Shown here: in pieces, positions 24,902 through 31,867 of the stretch
How the letters are laid out: each line of letters starts with the position of its first letter
Position numbering within the stretch: position 1 is the stretch's first letter
DNA from: Microcaldota archaeon
GTDB taxonomy: Archaea > Micrarchaeota > Micrarchaeia > Anstonellales > Bilamarchaeaceae
Length of the DNA: 33,071 nucleotides
Direction: 5' to 3'
NCBI GenBank assembly: GCA_018813505.1
Contig: JAHJBM010000023.1
Location: 1 to 33,071 of the forward strand
Position numbers and translations under genes: made by a program
The notes under the pieces: model-generated
Told to the model about the DNA's origin: nothing
Seen by the model: the letters and a program-made list of their open reading frames with translations, nothing else
Databases searched by the model: none

Positions 24902-24910
24902 ATTTATAAA
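24902..24910 (+). promoter_or_regulatory. TATA-like box of the GNAT-M20 operon
   Basis: ATTTATAAATAG lies about 30 nt before the first stem of the leader (24931) and is overlapped on its upstream side by a TTACGAATAT half-site of the Lrp operator. The predicted start is near 24932. Confidence 0.5.
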
Positions 24911-24931
24911 TAGTTGTAATCATAAATGAAG

Positions 24932-25115
24932 TTATGTGTGTTAGAGATATTGTTGATATTGTAGCAAGGAAAGCTTTTTCTAAGAAGGCCTGACGGCCAC
25001 TAACATAATTTATATCGGAACTGTTTCCGGACAGAAAAACCGGAAGAACAAATTTCGCAAAATTTGTCCTTAGAAAAATTTAGAAAAAAATTCAAGAAAT
25101 GAGAGGTGAAAGATT
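24932..25115 (+). ncRNA. Long structured leader of the GNAT-M20 operon
   Basis: About 185 nt from the predicted start to the first ATG. A closing stem pairs TTATG...TTAG with CTAA/CATAA (24932-24944 with 25000-25008) and holds GGCC-TGAC-GGCC (24987-24998). Further on come TTCCGG/CCGGAA (25025-25045) and an 11-bp hairpin with a CGCA loop (25044-25071); the last two share bases and so compete. This could be a riboswitch-like or attenuating leader, but it matches no class I recognise. A separate small RNA is also possible. Confidence 0.4.
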
Positions 25116-25166
25116 ATGACTATTAGAAACATGAGAGAGAATTCGGGATTGGGGTGGCGGCAATGA
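25116..25166 (+). CDS. 16-residue upstream ORF coupled to the GNAT gene
   Basis: ATG 25116 has the best ribosome binding site in the region (GAGGTGA, six bases upstream). It encodes MTIRNMRENSGLGWRQ and its TGA overlaps the ATG of the acetyltransferase gene (ATGA, 25163-25166). The layout suggests translational coupling, perhaps a leader peptide. Three of 16 codons are Arg. Too short for the ORF track. Confidence 0.5.
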   Translation: MTIRNMRENSGLGWRQ

Positions 25167-26257
25167 CGCTTCAGGCACGTGCAGCCACAGGAATACAAAG
25201 AGAAGCTGGGAGCGTAGGTGCAACCTGGCCTGCAAGATTCGAACCTGAAAACGGAAGAACAAAAGGATTCTTTCCGGAATTTGTTAGAATGAAAGAACAG
25301 GCATATGGAATGCTTGGTACAGCAAAAGGAGTTCAGATTGAACATCCTGAATCCACAAGAAGCACTGTCAGGGCATTTGTAAGAAGGGGACTTACAGAGG
25401 GTTTGAGAGTAGACGAAAGATTAGCCCCGTATAAAATTGAGGCGGTTGTTCCTGTGGATCATGTGATTCCAGATTATGATATGGTCTATTTTGCATGGAA
25501 TGAACCAGCAAGAAGACCAGATGAGAGGGTATGTGCCCTGGAAAGGAGGATTGTTGTTAGAATGGCAGATGTGCAACCAACAACACATGAAAATGCAATG
25601 CAACGCATAAGAAAATGGAATCGTAATAATTGCGATTATACAATAGAAAGAATAACCTCACTTAATCCCATACAAGAGATTCCAAATCAACATCGAAGAG
25701 GATATGTCCACGTAGAGGTCAGTCCTGAAGCAAGAAGAGATACCGCGGATGTGGATGATCTGGAAACATTGTACGCAGAGGCATATCAGGAGTATACCTT
25801 CCAGATAACGCGGGAGAGCATCCAGGCCATGGCAAAACCAGAGAACATATTTCTGGTAGCAAGAGAAAATGACCATACCATTCCTGGAGTCCGCAACCGT
25901 ATAGTATCTGCAATGATAGCAGAATGCTGTGAGCTTGAAATTGACGGACGGCAGATAAGGCTTATCGAGTTTAGTGATTTTGCAACCAGGATTGCACATG
26001 AGGGAAATGGAATCATGACTGCACTGCAAATGGAAGCCATAAGGATAGTTCGTGAAGAAATGGCCGGTGGATCCGTTGTATATACAGAAACGCGCGCACC
26101 ATGGACACCGGTAAATGTGTCTGTGGCCAGGGTGGGATTTGTCTATGCAGGTACTGTTGAAACCCATTGCAGGCTTGAAGCCCGAAGAGACGCGGAATTC
26201 GAAGGGTTGCATTATGGCAGGTTTGAAAACCTGAATGTCTGCTATCTTTCATGGTGA
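25163..26257 (+). CDS. GNAT acetyltransferase, AblB-like C-terminal domain
   Basis: 364 residues from ATG 25163. Residues about 190-364 form a GNAT domain. Its pattern resembles beta-lysine acetyltransferase AblB: LYAEAYQEYTFQI, then RLIEFSDFATRIAHEGNGIM (acetyl-CoA site, degenerate), then ETRAPWTPVNVSVARVGFVYAGTV and the ending ENLNVCYLSW. The first half has no domain I know. The likely substrate is an amino acid or amine. The start could also be the GTG at 25154; ATG is preferred because of the ATGA overlap with the 16-codon ORF and the GGGGTGG upstream. The stop overlaps the ribosome binding site of an M20 deacylase, so the pair may make and remove an acyl group on one metabolite. Confidence 0.7.
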   Translation: MTLQARAATGIQREAGSVGATWPARFEPENGRTKGFFPEFVRMKEQAYGMLGTAKGVQIEHPESTRSTVRAFVRRGLTEGLRVDERLAPYKIEAVVPVDHVIPDYDMVYFAWNEPARRPDERVCALERRIVVRMADVQPTTHENAMQRIRKWNRNNCDYTIERITSLNPIQEIPNQHRRGYVHVEVSPEARRDTADVDDLETLYAEAYQEYTFQITRESIQAMAKPENIFLVARENDHTIPGVRNRIVSAMIAECCELEIDGRQIRLIEFSDFATRIAHEGNGIMTALQMEAIRIVREEMAGGSVVYTETRAPWTPVNVSVARVGFVYAGTVETHCRLEARRDAEFEGLHYGRFENLNVCYLSW

Positions 26258-26261
26258 ATAT

Positions 26262-27401
26262 ATGGAATCGATAGATTTGCTTCGGAAGATTGTTGCGATA
26301 CCATCCACATTCCCAAACGAAGAGGGGTTGGGATGCTTCTTGGAAGAGAGACTGAAGGAACTGGGATTCAAAACATCCAGAATCCCAATTTCCGACGGTC
26401 GTTTTAATGTAGTTGGTGAACAGGGTAACTCAGGCAAACCGATTCTGTTTTACGGGCACATGGACACCGTACCATTGTATGGAAAATGGGACTCTGACCC
26501 ATACGAACTGACGAGGGATGGAGATATATTATATGGTTTGGGCACTTTTGATATGAAAGCAGGAATCGCCAGCATATTGCAGGCATGTGAAGTAAAAAAC
26601 AATAGGAGAATAAAAGTTGCTTTTGGAGTTGATGAGGAAAACGACTCTGAAGGAAGCACTGCAATAGTAAACAGCGGATTTGTTAGTGATGTAGAAATTG
26701 GTATTTGTACTGAGATTGCAAGCAATGACAATAATTGCCTTGGACCACAGGCCATAACGCTTGGAAGGCGAGGCAGATGCATGCTCGAGATAGAGGTTCC
26801 CGGGAGATCTGCGCATGGTGCATACATGGACATGGGAATAAATGCGATAACCGAAGCATCAAAACTTGCGATTGAACTAGAAAATATGAATGTGTGTTTC
26901 AAAGAACATGATTTACTTCCACGGGCAACCCAACAAGTGAGAACATTTACTGCCGGCAGCGGATCGCTTTCAGTTCCTGAAAAGGCAGTATTGGAAGTTG
27001 ATAGACACATGGTGACGCCTGAAACTGTAGAAAGCGTTGTTATCAGCACACAGAAATATATTGATGAAATGTATCAGAAAGGAATGTTCAAAGAAATAGA
27101 TGGAAAACGAATAGTAGTAAGAGCCAAACCAAGAAAGGTCCCATATCTGATGCCATACGTAACTTCAAAAGACAATGAGTATGCCAGAAAAATTTCAGAT
27201 ATTGTAAGGCGACGGGTTGGCGAACCGAGAGATAATTATGGAATGTCGGTTGCTGATGAAAACGTATTTGCCAATGCAGGAGTACCGATGATTTCCATCG
27301 GACCGAAAGGCGGGAATGAACATATGGCCAATGAATGGATTTCAGAAAGCGGCTATCTTAAGCTTATCGAAATTTTAAAGGAATTTATAATATCAGCATA
27401 A
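26262..27401 (+). CDS. M20-family deacylase (ArgE/DapE/LysK-like)
   Basis: 379 residues. Zinc-dependent aminoacylase or deacetylase fold. Metal ligands are visible: GHMDTVP (His, Asp; Asp also in FDMKAG), the DEENDSEGS acid pair, and GGNEHMANEW near the end. The dimerisation domain lies between about residues 170 and 285. ArgE, DapE and LysK all belong here; the exact substrate cannot be told. ATG 26262 is chosen for the GGTGA four bases upstream that overlaps the GNAT stop; the tracked start at 26235 would overlap the GNAT gene. Its 3' end overlaps convergent DUF763 by 9 nt. Confidence 0.85.
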   Translation: MESIDLLRKIVAIPSTFPNEEGLGCFLEERLKELGFKTSRIPISDGRFNVVGEQGNSGKPILFYGHMDTVPLYGKWDSDPYELTRDGDILYGLGTFDMKAGIASILQACEVKNNRRIKVAFGVDEENDSEGSTAIVNSGFVSDVEIGICTEIASNDNNCLGPQAITLGRRGRCMLEIEVPGRSAHGAYMDMGINAITEASKLAIELENMNVCFKEHDLLPRATQQVRTFTAGSGSLSVPEKAVLEVDRHMVTPETVESVVISTQKYIDEMYQKGMFKEIDGKRIVVRAKPRKVPYLMPYVTSKDNEYARKISDIVRRRVGEPRDNYGMSVADENVFANAGVPMISIGPKGGNEHMANEWISESGYLKLIEILKEFIISA

Positions 27402-28475
27402 TGCACCGAGTCTTTTCATTGCATTTCTTTTTTCATTGCTTTCGATTTCCGCGCCTTCAACAATTTCTGCAAGGAATCGTATGCTATGATCGTATGAGGA
27501 TTTGTCCACCGGATAGGGAATTCCGTCCTTGCCGCCATGTGCAAATGAAAATTTTACAGGATCTTTCCAATCAAGCGCGTTGCCGTAAATCAAGCGGCTG
27601 ACAAGCGCCAGAGCACGTAATTTCTTTTTGCCCATTCCTTGCAAAGAGATTAGTTCTTTGTAATTTTTTGGCTGTAGTTCATAGGCTTTTTGCAACAGTT
27701 CCCAGTCTTTTTTACTTAGATCGCATTTTAGGATTTCGTGACGTTCTGGTAAATGATGCATTTCACAATCAAACAATGTGGTCTGCCCATTCAAATATTT
27801 GCGCAAACGATTTGGATTATCCTTGACCAAATCAACACTATGCTCACGCATTTCCTGCGAATCGCTACTCGCAAGATTCAATGTCTCACCTTCATTGGAT
27901 TTGATCCCTGCAATATTTTGAGGTGGCCCATCAACAAAATTATCTGTTCTTAGCCAATGATAACGACGAGCATACTTTGTTGCAGAATTCATACCCTGTT
28001 GAACCACGGCCCAATTTCCTTTTTCATCCATGAAAAAAGAATGGTGATAAAGATTGTGATGATCCTGCACACATGAGGAATCCACTTTTGCAGAAAGAAT
28101 ACTTGCTTCAAGAAGCATATTGCGCTTTGATTCTGAAAGCGAGAATTGATCTGAAACTATTGCGATTTCAGCTGGAGCTGCACGACTTAGTTTTCCCTTG
28201 CCACCACAAGCTACAATGCCCATTTCAGCAGATAAAGCTTCTTTCAATGCACCGCAAGTCGTAGTTGTGGTACCCGAGCTATGCCAATCAAACCCTATAA
28301 TACAAGATAAGGACTGGAAGAACATAGGATCAGAAAGCCTCAAAAGAAGCTCGGCAGTCCCATGCTCTTCCACAACCAGTTGGGTGATGGCTCTGGTCAG
28401 AGGGCGCATCCTTTTGAAAAGCCAGGCAGGACATTTCCCGGGGTGTAAAGGAAGATCCACAACGCCTGTTTTCAT
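27393..28475 (-). CDS. DUF763 family protein
   Basis: 360 residues, the usual length. The family's start is clear: TGVVDLPLHPGKCPAWLFKRM. Residues about 80-200 carry conserved polar motifs such as QDHHNLYHHSFF and KYARRYHWL, and a helix-hairpin-helix appears later (KELISLQGMGKKKLRALALV), which suggests DNA binding. The family is common in archaea and thermophilic bacteria and has no settled function to my knowledge. A TATA-like box about 22 nt before the ATG suggests a leaderless message. Confidence 0.9.
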   Translation of the reverse strand: MKTGVVDLPLHPGKCPAWLFKRMRPLTRAITQLVVEEHGTAELLLRLSDPMFFQSLSCIIGFDWHSSGTTTTTCGALKEALSAEMGIVACGGKGKLSRAAPAEIAIVSDQFSLSESKRNMLLEASILSAKVDSSCVQDHHNLYHHSFFMDEKGNWAVVQQGMNSATKYARRYHWLRTDNFVDGPPQNIAGIKSNEGETLNLASSDSQEMREHSVDLVKDNPNRLRKYLNGQTTLFDCEMHHLPERHEILKCDLSKKDWELLQKAYELQPKNYKELISLQGMGKKKLRALALVSRLIYGNALDWKDPVKFSFAHGGKDGIPYPVDKSSYDHSIRFLAEIVEGAEIESNEKRNAMKRLGALC

Positions 28476-28539
28476 GATAAATAGAGTTTTTTGTTATTTA
28501 TATACTTAGAGACAGTTCATTTCCTAGGTAATAAGATAA

Positions 28540-29115
28540 TTATAGAAATTCTGTTTGATATGCAACAACCTGTATTGCAGTTAAAAAAGCATTAAAGGTG
28601 TGATTATATGGATCAACAGAGTGCATTAGTGTAACAGTAGTAGAAGTTGCCAGGTGATCATGATTTACAAAAGTACAATGAACTGCACCAGCATCACCGG
28701 GCATTCTTTCTGCAGCAAAATACCATCCGGAAATAAGGAAACTAAGATCAACTATATCATGAGTGCTTGGTAGATTATCGGGAAGGTGTGAGCCTGGATC
28801 ACAATATTCAACTGCAACGAGATGGTTATCACCCTGGGTAAGTCTTAACCTAACTTCATCAGGAAAATGGAGTCTGGCCAAATTGTCAATATGAGGACGG
28901 TTTGGTGTAATTACACCCTCACCAGGAAGAAGCAAATCAAGCCATTTTATAGCAAATAACTTGCTAACTGGATGATTTGATGGATCGTGAATAGAGGGTA
29001 AACCAGACGAAGGACAATGAGTTCTACGATATCTGTTTCTGCAAAAATCAGGGTGTCTGAATAACTGAACAACTACTTCGTTGCCATCTGTATTTTTGCC
29101 ACGGATAACACTCAT
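28540..29115 (-). CDS. Hypothetical protein, His- and Asp-rich, no family seen
   Basis: 191 residues from ATG 29115; the tracked GTG at 29121 would add two. Soluble, with many His, Asp and Pro residues and beta-strand-like stretches (EVRLRLTQGDNHLVAVEY, TSTTVTLMHSVDPYNHTF). No known motif. A TATTTAAA box lies about 28 nt upstream, so the message is probably leaderless. It shares no operon with DUF763. Confidence 0.6.
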   Translation of the reverse strand: MSVIRGKNTDGNEVVVQLFRHPDFCRNRYRRTHCPSSGLPSIHDPSNHPVSKLFAIKWLDLLLPGEGVITPNRPHIDNLARLHFPDEVRLRLTQGDNHLVAVEYCDPGSHLPDNLPSTHDIVDLSFLISGWYFAAERMPGDAGAVHCTFVNHDHLATSTTVTLMHSVDPYNHTFNAFLTAIQVVAYQTEFL

Positions 29116-29241
29116 AACCACTTTTTATAATTAAAGGTTTAAATAGCTTTGTACAAAACGCTAGAAACCAAAATTAGCCACAAAAAACACACAAAAGAGA
29201 AGTAACATTTATATAACTTCGTTGTTTTAATTGTTACACCA
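29116..29241. other. Divergent promoter region
   Basis: Contains the TATTTAAA box of the minus-strand gene (about 29138-29150) and a TTTATATAAC box on the plus strand (29208-29217) that would start transcription near 29242, where no protein gene begins. Confidence 0.45.
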
Positions 29242-29480
29242 TGCTTATTTTGTAATGGGAGGATAACTGGTCGCCTTGCCAGCGCAGCGATGCGCTGGCC
29301 TAATCCTAATTACCGACGTGTTTTGTATTACATGAGTTCAACAATAGGAATGTAAGGAATTTTTAGCTAACCCGTGTTTTCTCTCGTAACTTAAGTATTC
29401 TTAGTGTCAACACTGAAGATTGTTTTTAACCCACTGCACCGAGAGTAGTTCAAATTTTATTCAGTAGGAGGGTTATCTTT
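29242..29480 (+). ncRNA. Candidate structured ncRNA upstream of rtcA
   Basis: About 240 nt with no ORF, preceded by a TATA-like box at the right distance. The core is a GC-rich hairpin in AT-rich DNA: GCCAGCGCA/TGCGCTGGC with a GCGA (GNRA) loop (29278-29299), carried on AGGAT/ATCCT and GTAAT/ATTAC (29252-29313). Further matches are TTACAT/ATGTAA, AGTGT/ACACT, CTCTCG/CGAGAG and AACCC-ACTG/CAGT-GGGTT. I compared it by eye with RNase P, SRP, 5S and tRNA patterns and found no fit. The 3' end is uncertain. Confidence 0.4.
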
Positions 29481-29483
29481 AGC

Positions 29484-29495
29484 GATTTATAAAAC
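29484..29495 (+). promoter_or_regulatory. TATA-like box of rtcA
   Basis: GATTTATAAAAC is centred about 26 nt before ATG 29516, the first of the two copies of the rtcA start. The promoter is thus placed for a leaderless message beginning at the first copy. Confidence 0.55.
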
Positions 29496-29515
29496 ATTGT
29501 ACCTAAAACCCAAAT

Positions 29516-29550
29516 ATGATTGAAATAGATGGTTCTCACGGCGAGGGTGG
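29516..29550 (+). repeat. Direct repeat, first copy of the rtcA start
   Basis: 35 bp identical to 29659-29693. After it the copies diverge as GGTGGTCAGAT versus GGTGGAGGACAGAT, so the duplication may once have been about 41 bp. Confidence 0.9.
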
Positions 29551-29662
29551 TCAGATTGAACGGCCGATAAATCGACGTATCGATTTATGGCCCACAAAAC
29601 GATTCGTCGTTTTGTTGGCGAACCGTTCAAAACCCACCCTCGAACTAGAGGTTTTATTATGA
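29516..29662 (+). CDS. 48-residue upstream ORF made of a duplicated rtcA start
   Basis: It begins with the same 35 bp as rtcA ([12 protein letters not shown]), continues in frame through the three-way-junction element and ends with a TGA that overlaps the true rtcA ATG (ATGA, 29659-29662). It is leaderless by promoter position. It may be translated as a coupled upstream ORF; the peptide itself (tail RPINRRIDLWPTKR and on) has no known function and is probably a by-product of the insertion. Confidence 0.45.
   Translation: MIEIDGSHGEGGQIERPINRRIDLWPTKRFVVLLANRSKPTLELEVLL
29555..29631 (+). ncRNA. Three-way-junction element in the rtcA start (copy B)
   Basis: P1 pairs TTGAACGG (29556-29563) with CCGTTCAA (29623-29630). 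P2 (29564-29590) is CC, one unpaired G, ATAAATCGA, loop CGTA, TCGATTTAT, GG. P3 (29591-29618) is CC, a C-T mismatch, ACAAAACGA, loop TTCG, TCGTTTTGT, T, GG. The layout is that of 17391-17468, with different but still pairing bases. An extra outer stem pairs rtcA-derived CGAGGGTGG (29542-29550) with CCACCCTCG (29634-29642). Confidence 0.6.
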
Positions 29663-29693
29663 TTGAAATAGATGGTTCTCACGGCGAGGGTGG
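29659..29693 (+). repeat. Direct repeat, second copy (true rtcA start)
   Basis: Identical to 29516-29550; this copy continues into the intact rtcA frame. Confidence 0.9.
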
Positions 29694-30630
29694 AGGACAG
29701 ATAATAAGAACATCACTCACTCTTTCTGCGATAACCCAAAAACCAGTAACAATCTCAAATATTCGAGCAAAAAGACCAAATCCAGGACTTCAAATGCAAC
29801 ATCTCACATGTGCAAAAGCAGTAAGAAGCATATGCCGGGGAACACTTGAAGATGCTGAACTAAAAAGCACAAAACTAATCTTTCACCCAGGCGAGATAGT
29901 GGGCGGGAAATACGAATTCAACATAGGAACAGCAGGATCAGTAACACTCGTAGCACAAACAATTATTCCAATACTTCTGCAATCTGAAAAAAAGAGCAAC
30001 GTGAGGATAATAGGCGGTACGCATGTAATGAAATCCCCAGGTTATGATTATTTTGAAAAGGTTTTTGTACCTGCAATACACAAGTTCGGGGTAAAAATCG
30101 AAACTAGAATGCTTAAGACAGGATACTACCCTAAAGGCGGAGGGATGATTGAATTTGAGATTGAACCTTCAGAGTTGTATGGGTGCACTGATTGGCCGCA
30201 GGAAGATAAGATAAAGGCGATAATAAGAATAGCTGGTCTTCCGATGGACATTACAGTAAGGGAGAAAAAAATATTCGTACAAGAAGATATATGCGATGTT
30301 TTTATCAGACAGGATGAAACACTCTCGGTTGGTAATGCCGTAACTGCATGGAACGGCTACCGTGGATCTTATGTACTTGGAGAAAAAGGCAAACGCGCAG
30401 AAGTAGTTGCCCAAGAATCGCTGGATGAACTGAAAAAAGAAACAAAAGACGTTGATAAACACCTCGCAGACCAGCTTTTGATTTATGCCGCATTGGCAAA
30501 AGGAGAGAGCAGATTTGAAACATATGAAATAACAGAACATTTCAGGACAAACACTGCGATTATCGGAAAATTTGTCGAGAGAAAGATAAACTACGAAGAA
30601 GGAAGAGTTATAATTAATGATCGAAGCTAA
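29659..30630 (+). CDS. rtcA: RNA 3'-terminal phosphate cyclase
   Basis: 323 residues from ATG 29659. It uses ATP to turn RNA 3'-phosphates into 2',3'-cyclic phosphates, in RNA repair or processing. The family start is [20 protein letters not shown]; the catalytic His is in [11 protein letters not shown] (about residue 294), and [12 protein letters not shown] precedes it. The tracked start at 29587 is an artefact: it translates the inserted element. GAGGT lies six bases before ATG 29659. The gene start is duplicated upstream with a structured element between the copies, which turned a leaderless gene into one with a leader and a ribosome binding site. Confidence 0.93.
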   Translation: MIEIDGSHGEGGGQIIRTSLTLSAITQKPVTISNIRAKRPNPGLQMQHLTCAKAVRSICRGTLEDAELKSTKLIFHPGEIVGGKYEFNIGTAGSVTLVAQTIIPILLQSEKKSNVRIIGGTHVMKSPGYDYFEKVFVPAIHKFGVKIETRMLKTGYYPKGGGMIEFEIEPSELYGCTDWPQEDKIKAIIRIAGLPMDITVREKKIFVQEDICDVFIRQDETLSVGNAVTAWNGYRGSYVLGEKGKRAEVVAQESLDELKKETKDVDKHLADQLLIYAALAKGESRFETYEITEHFRTNTAIIGKFVERKINYEEGRVIINDRS

Positions 30631-30643
30631 ATGATATAGTGAA

Positions 30644-31861
30644 TTAGAATATCTCCCACCATTGTTTTTCTTTCACGGGATTCTCAGGATCAATTTTATG
30701 GATCTCTCTGATAGTTTCACCGTCAAAAAGATACAACAGTTTTCCATCCTGAGACCAGGCAAAATGCGCATAATTAGCCCCGCTAAGGCTGCCTCCGTCA
30801 TCCCTAAATACTATCTTTTCAGTTTGGGTATCAACAACAACTACGTATCCAAGACCGGATATCTGTCCCCAGGCAGGGCCATACGAAATACTATATGTTC
30901 CGCTTATTGCAATATACCTGTCATCTGGCGAGAATTCAATTTTGTTTATCGAATCTCCACTATACCCTATTTCATCTATATCAATCTTTTTAGTTTTGAC
31001 AAGTGTTGGTATTTGGTTTTTTTCTTCTATCGAATAAATGGTTATGCCACTAGATTTGCTATATTTTGATTCTTCTAACGAGTAAATAGTTATATAATCA
31101 AAATAATCGTCATAACTATTTCCATGTCTATAATTCCATAATCTACTAGTTGCTATAATTGCTATATTCTTTCTGTCATGCGATATCGCCGGATCGCCAT
31201 AACCATATAATCCGTATCCATCCAAAGAAAAAATATAACTGTTACACTGATCAATATCTGTTCCTGAACAGTTTATCTGTTTTACCTCTTTATCAAAAAC
31301 TGATTCATTCATCGTATCTAAAATCACAGCATTTTCAATGTCAATAACCGTAGAATACCAATCGTATTCTCTTTCATCCCATATCGGTATTTTAGTTCCT
31401 GGTTGGTAATATGTTAATGTGGGGTTGTATGCGAAATTAACCAACAAGTGGCGTCTATCATAAGACGGTCTAAACACTATTTGTTGTAGGCTCTCATTAA
31501 TTGGTAAATCTATTATTTTATCTGGGGTTGATTTGTCTATATCCTGAATCCAGAGACAATATTGACTGTTTAGACAATTTTTGCTTCCGTTCATATCTAT
31601 GACAAAAGTTGTATCGTTGATCCATAAGAAATTTTTATAAGCGGTTATATTTTTGACTAAATTAAGGTCTTCATCAAAAACACATGTCACTAGTTTTGAG
31701 TACGAATAGCTATGTTGAGTTATAATATATCTTCCATCGGGTGAAGAAGTCATTGATTTGTGGCCATGATAATCATAACACTCATTAGCATCAAAAAAAC
31801 TGGTACATCCAAAAACTAGCACAAGCGCAAATAACAGACATATCAGTTTTACATTCATCAT
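30644..31861 (-). CDS. Lipoprotein with beta-propeller-like domain
   Basis: About 405 residues. A lipoprotein signal is clear: LICLLFALVLVFGCTSF with the Cys at about residue 19. The rest is beta-rich with repeats of the WD40/TolB-like type (MTSSPDGRYIITQHS, KIEFSPDDRYIAISG, HFAWSQDGKLLYLFD), so it is probably a propeller anchored outside the cell. Function unknown; it may bind glycans or proteins. The start may be the second ATG at 31858 (six bases after GAGGT). It follows the glycoside-hydrolase-like gene by six bases. Confidence 0.75.
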   Translation of the reverse strand: MMNVKLICLLFALVLVFGCTSFFDANECYDYHGHKSMTSSPDGRYIITQHSYSYSKLVTCVFDEDLNLVKNITAYKNFLWINDTTFVIDMNGSKNCLNSQYCLWIQDIDKSTPDKIIDLPINESLQQIVFRPSYDRRHLLVNFAYNPTLTYYQPGTKIPIWDEREYDWYSTVIDIENAVILDTMNESVFDKEVKQINCSGTDIDQCNSYIFSLDGYGLYGYGDPAISHDRKNIAIIATSRLWNYRHGNSYDDYFDYITIYSLEESKYSKSSGITIYSIEEKNQIPTLVKTKKIDIDEIGYSGDSINKIEFSPDDRYIAISGTYSISYGPAWGQISGLGYVVVVDTQTEKIVFRDDGGSLSGANYAHFAWSQDGKLLYLFDGETIREIHKIDPENPVKEKQWWEIF

Positions 31862-31867
31862 GAAACC

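Noticed and set aside
24931-25010. Known riboswitch (fluoride, lysine) or box C/D RNA in the GNAT leader
   Set aside because: No matching core; CTGA occurs once but no proper C box pairs with it.
25232-25250. GGTTCGAATC-like tRNA T-arm on the minus strand
   Set aside because: The flanking five bases do not pair, no acceptor stem or anticodon arm is present, and the site is inside the GNAT frame.
29242-29480. RNase P or SRP RNA
   Set aside because: The conserved GAGGAA and ACAGAA blocks of RNase P and the SRP helix 8 motif are not found.
29542-29642. Archaeal bulge-helix-bulge intron in rtcA
   Set aside because: The internal loop is one asymmetric site rather than two 3-nt bulges around a 4-bp helix, and rtcA is complete without splicing.
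29587-29658. N-terminal extension of RtcA from the ORF track
   Set aside because: It translates the hairpins of the inserted element; the conserved protein and an RBS point to ATG 29659.
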